Origin: Scatomorpha gallistercoris
GTDB taxonomy: Bacteria > Bacillota > Clostridia > Oscillospirales > Oscillospiraceae
DNA length: 5,923 nucleotides
NCBI GenBank assembly: GCA_018713005.1
Contig: DVFX01000058.1
Coordinates: 1 to 5,923 of the forward strand
Direction: 5' to 3'
Part shown: positions 1 to 5,242 of the stretch, piece after piece
How positions within the stretch are numbered: the stretch's first letter is position 1
Layout: the number at the start of each line of letters is the position of its first letter
Position numbers and translations under genes: made by a program
Notes under the pieces: generated by a model
The model's input: the letters and a program-made list of their open reading frames with translations, nothing else
Databases searched by the model: none
Told to the model about the DNA's origin: nothing

Positions 1-531
1 GGCGCCGGCAACGTGGCCATGGACGCCGCCCGCTGCGCCAAGCGCATGGGCGCCGACGAGGTGTTCATCGTCTACCGCCGCGGCCGCAACGAGCTGCCCG
101 CCCGCGCCGAGGAAGTCCACCACGCCGAGGAAGAGGGCATCGAGTTCCGCCTGCTGAATAACCCCGTCGAGATACTCGGCGACATCGACGGCAAGGTCGT
201 CGGCCTCAAGTGCGTGCGCATGAAGCTCGGCGAGCCCGACGCCTCCGGCCGCGCGAGCGTCACGCCCATCGAGGGCAGCGAATTCGTCATGGTGGCCGAC
301 GCGGTCATCGTGGCCATTGGCACCACGCCGAACCCGCTGCTGCGCACCACCACCCCGGGCCTCGAGACCAACCGCAAGGGCTGCCTCGTCGTAAACGAGG
401 ACGCCATGACCAGCCGCGAGGGCGTCTACGCCGGCGGCGACGCCGTCACCGGCGCGGCCACCGTCATCCTCGCCATGGGCGCGGGCAAGAAGGGCGCCGA
501 CAGCATAGACAAGTACATCCAGAGCAAGTAA
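1..531 (+). CDS. gltA: NADPH-dependent glutamate synthase small-subunit-type flavoprotein, C-terminal part (5' truncated by window)
   Basis: The last 176 residues are present in frame from base 1 to TAA at 529-531; the start lies outside the window. The visible part begins inside a Rossmann nucleotide-binding site, GAGNVAMD (visible residues 1-8). It continues through IVYRRGRNELPAR (23-35), whose arginines in this family contact the NADPH phosphate. AIGTTPN (105-111) and GVYAGGDAVTGAATVI (141-156) are the usual closing FAD-site motifs. The family includes the GltD/GltA small subunit of glutamate synthase and the NfnB/SudA subunit of NADH-dependent ferredoxin:NADP oxidoreductase. All carry FAD and NADPH sites and N-terminal iron-sulfur clusters, and they act in the cytoplasm. 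The partner subunit that would separate these options lies off the window, so the glutamate synthase name is the conventional label and NfnB remains possible. Two strong hairpins close the transcript. Family membership is very sure; the exact reaction is not. Confidence 0.93.
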   Translation, partial: GAGNVAMDAARCAKRMGADEVFIVYRRGRNELPARAEEVHHAEEEGIEFRLLNNPVEILGDIDGKVVGLKCVRMKLGEPDASGRASVTPIEGSEFVMVADAVIVAIGTTPNPLLRTTTPGLETNRKGCLVVNEDAMTSREGVYAGGDAVTGAATVILAMGAGKKGADSIDKYIQSK

Positions 532-543
532 GCGCAAAGCAAG

Positions 544-573
544 GGCGCCGGTCGAATGACCGGCGCCTTTTTT
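544..573 (+). terminator. Rho-independent terminator of the gltA-like gene
   Basis: A perfect 10-bp GC-rich stem (GGCGCCGGTC at 544-553 with GACCGGCGCC at 558-567) encloses a GAAT tetraloop. Six T (568-573) follow, then G and five more T. It lies 12 bases after the TAA stop. This is a textbook intrinsic terminator seen directly in the sequence. Confidence 0.95.
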
Positions 574-582
574 GTTTTTCAG

Positions 583-613
583 ACAACCTGCACAGTTTCG
601 GCAGGTTGTTTTT
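583..613 (+). terminator. Second, tandem hairpin terminator
   Basis: A perfect 9-bp stem (ACAACCTGC at 583-591 with GCAGGTTGT at 601-609) with a 9-base loop is followed by a T run to 613. It starts ten bases after the T run of the first hairpin. It is weaker than the first because of fewer GC pairs and a larger loop, but it has the full terminator architecture. It may back up the first hairpin. It also lies in the 5' flank of the next gene, so it could act as a leader terminator if a promoter lies between the two hairpins; no such promoter is visible. Confidence 0.75.
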
Positions 614-660
614 GTAAGTCCGTGCGGCAACAAAAAGTCCCTCCGGGCGTCTTAAAATCA

Positions 661-668
661 GGGAGGTG
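661..668 (+). promoter_or_regulatory. Ribosome binding site of the 673 lipoprotein gene
   Basis: GGGAGGTG stands four bases before ATG 673. It fixes that ATG as the start and rules out the open frame that extends upstream to 556, which would run through the second terminator hairpin. The protein from 673 begins with a clean lipoprotein signal. Confidence 0.85.
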
Positions 669-672
669 CGTT

Positions 673-1161
673 ATGAAAAAACTGCTTTGCACCGCGCTCT
701 GCACGCTGACGCTGCTGACATTCGCCGCCTGCGGGACGGAGCAGCCCGTGCGGGAGAACGTGCAGTCCACGCCGGACGCGGCCGCTCCGGATGCCTATGA
801 GCCCGGGGCTGGGCTTGAAATAAGCGCCCCGACGCTCGACGACGTGCAGTGGATACGTCTCTGTGTACCGGCCGGTACCAAAACAACCGCCGCCGCGCGC
901 AGCTGGATTGAGGGCTGGGACGGCATAGTGTCCGGAGAAGTCTGGTATGACGCCGAGGCCGACGCGCTCTGGTCCGGCACTGCCACCCACGACAACTTCA
1001 ACCAGCGTGTGTTTTACGACCTGGACTACATAACCATCTGCTTCACCCACAGCTCGCCCTCAGGCGAGACCATGGCGGGGCTGCAACCCGGCGAGACAGG
1101 GTACGTCATACTCGCGCGCTTTGAAAACAGCGGCTGGGAGTTCCGCAATGGTGTGGTGTAA
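673..1161 (+). CDS. Small predicted lipoprotein of unknown family
   Basis: The protein has 162 residues. The N-terminus is a lipoprotein signal peptide: MKK, a hydrophobic stretch (residues 4-18) and the lipobox TFAAC with Cys20 as the predicted lipidated residue after signal peptidase II cleavage. Residues 21-48 are a Pro/Ala/Glu-rich, probably disordered tether. Residues 50-162 look like one small folded domain, rich in aromatic residues and beta-type stretches (VQWIRLCV, SGEVWYD, VFYDLDYITICF, TGYVILARF, GWEFRNGVV). I do not recognise this domain. It has no visible catalytic motif, and the pattern fits a small beta-sandwich or binding domain; this is an inference. The gene stands alone on its strand between a terminator pair and the shared terminator at 1165-1198. 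Its sequence is unlike the DUF4358 lipoprotein converging from the other side. Lipoprotein assignment is firm; function is unknown. Confidence 0.88.
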   Translation: MKKLLCTALCTLTLLTFAACGTEQPVRENVQSTPDAAAPDAYEPGAGLEISAPTLDDVQWIRLCVPAGTKTTAAARSWIEGWDGIVSGEVWYDAEADALWSGTATHDNFNQRVFYDLDYITICFTHSSPSGETMAGLQPGETGYVILARFENSGWEFRNGVV

Positions 1162-1164
1162 GGC

Positions 1165-1198
1165 GCAAAAACGCCGCCCTTAACGGCGGCGTTTTTGC
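1165..1198. terminator. Bidirectional terminator between convergent genes
   Basis: A perfect 14-bp inverted repeat (1165-1178 with 1185-1198) encloses the 6-base loop CTTAAC. The core CGCCGCC/GGCGGCG is flanked by AAAAA on the left and TTTTT on the right. Each strand therefore reads as a GC stem followed by a U tract. It starts 3 bases after the stop of the plus-strand lipoprotein and ends 1 base before the stop of the minus-strand DUF4358 gene, so it fills the whole 38-base gap and can serve both. Confidence 0.93.
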
Positions 1199-1199
1199 T

Positions 1200-1667
1200 T
1201 TATTTCAGAGCGTTCTCGGCGACGCTCGCCGCGCTTCCCAGGTCGCTCGCGACGCAGAGCACGACGTACTGGCCGCCGCTCATAATAAGGGCGTTTTCAA
1301 GCTTCGGGACCTCGGTGGGGTTGTAGCTCGAATACTGCTCGATGCGAGTCTGGTTGCGCGTTTCGAGACTGGTCACGAGCGCTTCGGCGGCCTCGGCGCT
1401 GCCGCAGTTAAATACGGCGACCTCCTCGGCGGTGGCTCCGGTACCGGCGTAGGCGACGGCCTCGGTGCCCTCTGCGCAAGCATACAGGCCAAGGGCCACG
1501 GAGCTCTCCAGCGGGTTCATGGTCTCGCCAAAGGTGGCGGAATTGAGCAGCTCGTCGGCCAGCGCGTTTATGTCCACGTCCTTGTTCGCATCACTGCCGC
1601 AGGCGGCGAGCGAAAGAGCCAGCACCAGTGCGAGCGCAATGCAAATTGCGCGGCTTGTCCTTTTCAT
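1200..1667 (-). CDS. DUF4358 domain-containing lipoprotein
   Basis: The protein has 155 residues. The signal peptide runs MKRTSR, then a hydrophobic core (7-20), then lipobox LSLAAC with Cys23 as the lipidated residue, so it is expected on the outer face of the membrane. The rest matches what I know of DUF4358: a short helix with NALADELLNS (34-43), EEVAVFNCGSAEAAEAL (81-97), a helix that samples a pair of residues, then YNPTEVPKLENALI (115-128) and GGQYVVLCVASD (131-142). DUF4358 proteins are widespread in Clostridia and have no established function. The gene is the last of the minus-strand series, 18 bp after the SGNH hydrolase, and ends at the shared terminator. Such lipoproteins often sit near surface hydrolases or transport genes, but no specific role can be read here. 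Two extra Cys (64 and 88) are present outside the lipobox. Confidence 0.9.
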   Translation of the reverse strand: MKRTSRAICIALALVLALSLAACGSDANKDVDINALADELLNSATFGETMNPLESSVALGLYACAEGTEAVAYAGTGATAEEVAVFNCGSAEAAEALVTSLETRNQTRIEQYSSYNPTEVPKLENALIMSGGQYVVLCVASDLGSAASVAENALK

Positions 1668-1675
1668 TCTGTATT

Positions 1676-1681
1676 CCTCCT
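1676..1681 (-). promoter_or_regulatory. Ribosome binding site of the DUF4358 gene
   Basis: AGGAGG on the minus strand, eight bases before ATG 1667, is a perfect anti-16S match. It lies inside the 18-bp gap behind the SGNH hydrolase stop. The gap has no room for a promoter, so the two genes are very likely cotranscribed. Confidence 0.88.
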
Positions 1682-1685
1682 AAGC

Positions 1686-2630
1686 TTATACGGTGTGTGT
1701 CCTCAGGTACTGCATCCATATCTTGCAGTATGTGGCGTTGAGGTGCAGGCCGTCCTCTGTGGCGTCGCTGAAGAGATAGCCCTCGGTGTCCTCCATGCAT
1801 TCGGCCACGTTGACATAGTGTACTCCCTCTTTGCTGTTCACCATCTCAACCAGCGCCTTTTGCAGCCTGATAACATTGGCCATGGTGTTGTATCCCCTGT
1901 TGGCGTCGGGATTGTTGTTCAGCCACTTGCTGACAGGGATTATGGACTGCACATATATCTCGGCGTCCGGGTGGGTGCTCTGTATGACGTCTATTATGCG
2001 GGCGTATCCCTTTGCGTATTCGCTCTCATATACCCAGCCGAGCTCGTTCATGCCCAGCATGATATAGACCTTGCTGTAGTCGGCCTGCTCAAGCGCCTCC
2101 CCGACGGTCAGGTACTGGCCGTTGAGCACCACGAAGCGGTCCTGGAAGCACTTTGTGACCGTCAGGCCTACCTCGCTCCAGAAGCACGATACCGGCAGGC
2201 CAGAGTACATCTTCAGCCCGTCGGTGCGCGAGTCGCCGATAAATATGGCGTCGTCAAAGTAGCTGTCGTCTACGGCCTCGCTCTCCGGCACGGCTATACT
2301 TCTTCCGATGTCGGAGGCCCAATTCCCGCCGGGCCTGGGCGCCGTGCTTGGCGCCGTACTTGGCGCAGTGCTTGGCGCAGTCGGCTGCGCGGTACCGGCA
2401 GGCGGGGTGTTGTTGTCGCCCGTGGTGGCGTCTATGGTGTCGCCCTGGCCGCCGCCCGTTGCGGACGTGGGCGGAGCTGTCTCTACGACAGGGCTGCGCG
2501 CGTCATCGCTTTTAAACAGCGTGGAGCCCGCCGCAAACAGAACCAGCAGCATGCAGGCTACCAGTACGCCTTTTACTGCATTGGCAGCCCCTCCGGGCCT
2601 CTTCCGGCTGTGATTGCCTCGATTCGCCAT
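1686..2630 (-). CDS. Membrane-anchored SGNH/GDSL-family hydrolase
   Basis: The protein has 314 residues. A basic cytoplasmic N-terminus (1-20) precedes one membrane segment (about 20-38, VKGVLVACMLLVLFAAG). There is no lipobox cleavage cysteine, so it is probably a signal anchor. Residues 40-103 are a Thr/Pro/Gly/Ala-rich linker ending in tandem APST units. The catalytic domain (about 120-314) has the SGNH blocks: I, FIGDSRTDG (130-138, nucleophile Ser134); II, Gly155 in SEVGLTV; III, LGMNELG (192-198, Asn195); V, DGLHLN (293-298, Asp293 and His296). Such proteins are esterases or deacetylases acting outside the cell, often on acetylated cell-wall or polysaccharide groups; the substrate here is unknown. 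Block III has Glu after Asn where Asp is usual. The start at 2630 is chosen for its AAAGGATG site; the longer open frame to 2726 would overlap the fumarase beta end. It follows fumarase beta by 25 bp. Confidence 0.92.
   Translation of the reverse strand: MANRGNHSRKRPGGAANAVKGVLVACMLLVLFAAGSTLFKSDDARSPVVETAPPTSATGGGQGDTIDATTGDNNTPPAGTAQPTAPSTAPSTAPSTAPRPGGNWASDIGRSIAVPESEAVDDSYFDDAIFIGDSRTDGLKMYSGLPVSCFWSEVGLTVTKCFQDRFVVLNGQYLTVGEALEQADYSKVYIMLGMNELGWVYESEYAKGYARIIDVIQSTHPDAEIYVQSIIPVSKWLNNNPDANRGYNTMANVIRLQKALVEMVNSKEGVHYVNVAECMEDTEGYLFSDATEDGLHLNATYCKIWMQYLRTHTV
2341..2388. repeat. 12-bp tandem repeat coding the APST linker of the SGNH hydrolase
   Basis: Three near-identical 12-base units follow each other on the plus strand: GCCGTGCTTGGC (2341-2352), GCCGTACTTGGC (2353-2364) and GCAGTGCTTGGC (2365-2376). 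A fourth degenerate unit, GCAGTCGGCTGC, runs to 2388. In the minus-strand gene they encode repeated Ala-Pro-Ser-Thr, a flexible spacer between membrane anchor and enzyme. Because the unit is a multiple of three, copy-number change by slippage would keep the frame. Confidence 0.88.
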
Positions 2631-2637
2631 TATTATG

Positions 2638-2645
2638 CATCCTTT
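2638..2645 (-). promoter_or_regulatory. Ribosome binding site fixing the SGNH hydrolase start
   Basis: AAAGGATG on the minus strand ends seven bases before ATG 2630. It is weaker than the AGGAGG sites of its neighbours but well placed. It supports 2630 over the upstream in-frame starts up to 2726, which lie within the fumarase beta coding region. Confidence 0.7.
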
Positions 2646-2655
2646 GCAAATAGAT

Positions 2656-3225
2656 TCAGCCTTTCGCGGCTGAACCCTCCAGGTAGGCCGCGGGGCCGGT
2701 AACATACAAGTTTCCGCCATGAGCATCGGCGGCGACGGTCAGCGGCATATCCCGCACGGTAAGCCTGCGCACAGCCTCCGGTCCCAGCTCGGGCCAGGCT
2801 ATGAGCTCGCAGTCCGTGATGCGGGAGGCCAGCAGCGCCCCGGCTCCGCCTGCGGCGGCGAGATAAACAGCGCCGTGCTCGCGCATAGCGTCAAGTACGG
2901 CCTGGCTGCGCGGGCCCTTGCCTATCATTACGCGCAGGCCGCGCGCTATGAGCTTCGGCGCATAGGCGTCCATGCGGCCGCTGGTGGTCGGTCCCGCCGC
3001 GCCTATCGCCATTCCCGGCGGCGCGGGCGCGGGGCCGCAGTAGTATATGGCGGCCCCGCTGAGCTCAAACGGCAGGGTTTCGCCGCGCTCCATGAGCTCC
3101 ACCATGCGCCGGTGCGCCGCGTCGCGCGCGGTGTACACGGTCCCGGAGAGCAGCACGCGCTCCCCGGCGCGCAGGGCGAGGATATCATCCCCCGCTCCCG
3201 GCACGTTCAGACGTACAGCCTCCAT
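2656..3225 (-). CDS. Class I fumarate hydratase (or tartrate dehydratase), beta subunit
   Basis: The protein has 189 residues, normal for the separate beta chain (equal to the C-terminal domain of one-chain FumA/FumB). It helps form the active site for reversible hydration of fumarate to L-malate. Family motifs are LLSGTVYTARDAAHRRM (25-41), YYCGPAPAPPG (61-71), GAAGPTTSGRMD (75-86) and MIGKG (100-104). In class I fumarase, the Thr and Arg of GPTTxxRM (Thr80 and Arg84 here) and the Lys of the GKG segment line the substrate pocket. The start is ATG 3225, which shares its A with the TGA of the alpha gene (TGATG) and has AGGAGGTG five bases before it. The frame continuing to 3270 runs inside the alpha gene and is not used. 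Fumarase cannot be told from L-tartrate dehydratase (TtdB) by motif alone; the adjacent malic enzyme favours fumarase. Confidence 0.95.
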   Translation of the reverse strand: MEAVRLNVPGAGDDILALRAGERVLLSGTVYTARDAAHRRMVELMERGETLPFELSGAAIYYCGPAPAPPGMAIGAAGPTTSGRMDAYAPKLIARGLRVMIGKGPRSQAVLDAMREHGAVYLAAAGGAGALLASRITDCELIAWPELGPEAVRRLTVRDMPLTVAADAHGGNLYVTGPAAYLEGSAAKG

Positions 3226-4067
3226 CACAGCACCTCCTGAGCGTGCCTGTCCGCGTGGCAGCAGATGCATACTGCGCAGGGCAGCATGGCTATGTGGGTC
3301 GGCGCGGCCTCGATGAGCACGGCGAGGGCGGTAGTGCCTCCGCCGAGGCCCTGCGGGCCGATGCCGGTCGCGTTTATCTCATTAAGCAGAGAGCTCTCCA
3401 TAGCGGCGTAGTACTCGTCGGGGTTTGCGCTTCCAAGCGGGCGCAGCAGCGCGCGCCTGGCTATGCCTGCCACAGAGTCGAAGCCGCCGCCGATACCGAC
3501 GCCGATGACGATTGGCGGGCAGGGGTTGCCGCCCGCGCGCTTCACCGTATCCAGCACAAACTCGCGCACACCGGCTTCGCCCATGGACGGCGTGAGCATC
3601 TTCACCCGGCACATGTTTTCACTGCCCGCGCCCTTGGGCGAGACGGTGAGCTTCACATGCTCCCCCGGCACGATGCGCACAGCTATGTTCGCCGGGGTGT
3701 TGTCGCCCGTGTTCACGCGCCTGAGCGGGTCGGCGACCACGCTCTTGCGCAGATAGCCCTCCGCGTAGCCGCGCCGCACACCCTCCTGCACGGCGCTCTC
3801 AAGCTCGCCTCCGCAGATGTGCACGTCCTGGCCCAGCTCTATGAACACGGTCACAAGGCCCGTGTCCTGGCAGATAGGCAGGCCCGTGGAGCGCGCCGCG
3901 TCCAGGTTGGCGCAGAGGTCTGACAGTATGCCCTTCGCGCCCGGCCAGCTTTCGAGCTCATACGCGCTGCGAAGGGCGGCCTCGGCGTCGGCCGGCAGGC
4001 GGGTGTTGGCCTCGATGCAGAGCCTTGCCACGCTCTCGGTGATATCTCCGGCAGGAAGCTCCCTCAT
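3225..4067 (-). CDS. Class I fumarate hydratase (or tartrate dehydratase), alpha subunit, [4Fe-4S]
   Basis: The protein has 280 residues, the usual size for the stand-alone alpha chain. It carries the oxygen-sensitive [4Fe-4S] cluster used as Lewis acid in fumarate/malate interconversion. Expected cluster ligands from the family are Cys66 in PICQDTG (64-70), Cys183 in NPCPP (181-185) and Cys270 in CHADRHA (270-276). Asp68 of CQDTG corresponds to the catalytic acid described in class I fumarase. Other family blocks are RRVNTGDNTPANI (116-128), PKGAGSENMCRVKML (144-158), GVGIGGGFDSV (189-199) and GIGPQGLGGGTTAL (235-248). The N-terminus MRELPAGDITESVARLCIEAN is typical, so start 4067 is secure. 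That ATG overlaps the malic enzyme TGA (ATGA), implying translational coupling; no strong ribosome site precedes it. Unusual points: Cys264, Cys267 and Cys269 crowd the third ligand, and Cys153 replaces the usual Ser in SENMS. Tartrate dehydratase (TtdA) is the main alternative. Confidence 0.95.
   Translation of the reverse strand: MRELPAGDITESVARLCIEANTRLPADAEAALRSAYELESWPGAKGILSDLCANLDAARSTGLPICQDTGLVTVFIELGQDVHICGGELESAVQEGVRRGYAEGYLRKSVVADPLRRVNTGDNTPANIAVRIVPGEHVKLTVSPKGAGSENMCRVKMLTPSMGEAGVREFVLDTVKRAGGNPCPPIVIGVGIGGGFDSVAGIARRALLRPLGSANPDEYYAAMESSLLNEINATGIGPQGLGGGTTALAVLIEAAPTHIAMLPCAVCICCHADRHAQEVL
3231..3238 (-). promoter_or_regulatory. Ribosome binding site fixing the fumarase beta start
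   Basis: AGGAGGTG on the minus strand, five bases before ATG 3225, lies inside the last codons of the alpha subunit gene. It selects 3225 over the ATG at 3270 and suggests strong re-initiation, giving balanced alpha and beta synthesis. Confidence 0.88.
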
Positions 4068-5242
4068 GTCCTGGCCGCCCCGCTCTCTATGGCCGCCTCG
4101 GAGACGGCCTTCGCCACCGCGTCCGCAACGCCGGGTTCAAACGCGCCGGGTATGATGTGTTCGCGGTCCAGCTTTTCTCCTACAAAGCCGGCCAGCGCCC
4201 TGACGGCCGCGGCTTTCATGGCGGTGTTTATCTCCCGCGCGCGCACGTCCAGCGCGCCGCGGAACACGCCCGGGAAAGCGAGGACGTTGTTTATCTGGTT
4301 GGGGCAGTCGCTGCGGCCCGTGCCGACAATGTACGCGCCGGCCTCTGCGGCGTCGTCGTAGCTTATCTCCGGCGTGGGGTTGGCCATGGCAAAGATTATG
4401 GGCTTCGCCGCCATGGACCTGACCATCTCCTTCGTCACGAGGTTGCCGGAGGAGACGCCTATGAACACGTCCGCTCCGATGAGCGCGTCGCCGAGCACAC
4501 CGTGTACGTCGCGGGGATTGGTCAGCGCGGCAAGCTCTGCCTTGTGTCCCGAGGCACCTTCACGGCCGGAGTATATCGCTCCGCGCCTGTCGCAGACGAC
4601 GATATCACGGGCTCCCAGGTCGAGCAGCATCCTGGTGATGGCGGTACCCGCCGCGCCCGGCCCGTTTATGACGATACGCGCCTCGGAAAGTTCCCGGCCG
4701 GTCAGTCTGAGCGCATTTAAAAGCGCGGCGGAGACGACTATGGCCGTGCCGTGCTGGTCGTCGTGGAAAACCGGGATGTCGAGCAGGCCCTTGAGCTCGC
4801 GCTCTATCTCAAAGCAGCGCGGAGCGGATATGTCCTCGAGGTTGATGCCGCCGTAGGTCGGCGCGATGGCGCGCACGGCGGCGACTATCTCCTTTGCGTC
4901 CTTGGTGTCGAGGCAGACTGGCACGGCGTCGACGCCGCCAAACTCCTTGAAGAGCAGCGCCTTGCCCTCCATGACGGGCAGGGCGGCGAGCGGGCCGATA
5001 TTGCCGAGGCCCAGCACGGCGGTGCCGTCGGTGACGACGGCCACCATGTTGCCGCGCGTGGTGTACTCCCACACCGCCTCGGGGTCTGCGGCTATTTTCC
5101 GGCAGGGCTCCGCTACTCCGGGGGTGTAGGCCGTGGAAAGGTCGTCCCGGTCTTTGACCGGGACTTTGCCTTTTATCTCTATCTTTCCGTGGTGCTCGCC
5201 GTGCATCCTGAGGGCGAGCGCATTGTAGTCCTTGCCGCTCAT
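4064..5242 (-). CDS. NAD(P)-dependent malic enzyme (short bacterial type)
   Basis: The protein has 392 residues, the size of the short single-domain-pair bacterial malic enzymes with no phosphotransacetylase tail. It catalyses oxidative decarboxylation of malate to pyruvate and CO2 with NAD(P)H formation, in the cytoplasm, or the reverse. Visible motifs: STAYTPGVAEPC (36-47, catalytic Tyr39), VMEGKALLFKEFGGVDAVP (90-108, catalytic Lys94), GGINLEDISAPRCFEIE (131-147, metal ligands Glu136 and Asp137), FHDDQHGTA (159-167, third metal-site Asp), the cofactor loop INGPGAAGTA (192-201) ending beta 2 with VVCDRRG (215-221), IFAMANPTPEI (283-293) and PNQINNVLAFPG (314-325). The GPGAAG loop has Pro where Ala is more common. 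Acidic Asp218 after beta 2 leans toward NAD, not proven. The start is ATG 5242, overlapping the upstream TGA as ATGA. It lies between the rhodanese fusion and the fumarase genes, forming a fumarate-malate-pyruvate path. Confidence 0.96.
   Translation of the reverse strand: MSGKDYNALALRMHGEHHGKIEIKGKVPVKDRDDLSTAYTPGVAEPCRKIAADPEAVWEYTTRGNMVAVVTDGTAVLGLGNIGPLAALPVMEGKALLFKEFGGVDAVPVCLDTKDAKEIVAAVRAIAPTYGGINLEDISAPRCFEIERELKGLLDIPVFHDDQHGTAIVVSAALLNALRLTGRELSEARIVINGPGAAGTAITRMLLDLGARDIVVCDRRGAIYSGREGASGHKAELAALTNPRDVHGVLGDALIGADVFIGVSSGNLVTKEMVRSMAAKPIIFAMANPTPEISYDDAAEAGAYIVGTGRSDCPNQINNVLAFPGVFRGALDVRAREINTAMKAAAVRALAGFVGEKLDREHIIPGAFEPGVADAVAKAVSEAAIESGAART

Noticed and set aside
653..658. 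TAAAAT as a -10 box for the plus-strand lipoprotein
   Set aside because: Transcription would start about seven bases further on, inside the ribosome site, and there is no convincing -35 element at the right distance.
556..672. N-terminal extension of the plus-strand lipoprotein frame back to 556
   Set aside because: It would translate through two terminator structures and bury the lipoprotein signal peptide. ATG 673 has a strong ribosome site and a proper MKK signal start.
1695..2702. Long plus-strand open frame (335 codons) opposite the SGNH hydrolase
   Set aside because: It is a high-GC antisense shadow. Its translation is Arg/Ala/Val-rich with no domain, and the minus-strand reading has full SGNH motifs, a membrane segment and a ribosome site.
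2631..2726. Longer N-terminus for the SGNH hydrolase
   Set aside because: It overlaps the fumarase beta coding end, and the extra residues do not look like a signal sequence. AAAGGATG fits the start at 2630.
3226..3270. Longer N-terminus for fumarase beta starting at 3270
   Set aside because: It lies inside the alpha gene. The ribosome site AGGAGGTG and the TGATG junction select 3225, and family members begin near MEAxRLN.
3243..4856. Several plus-strand open frames (such as 3243-3923, 4157-4720, 4374-4856) opposite the fumarase alpha and malic enzyme genes
   Set aside because: They are antisense shadows caused by GC-rich codons. They lack ribosome sites and recognisable domains, while the opposite strand matches well-known enzymes end to end.
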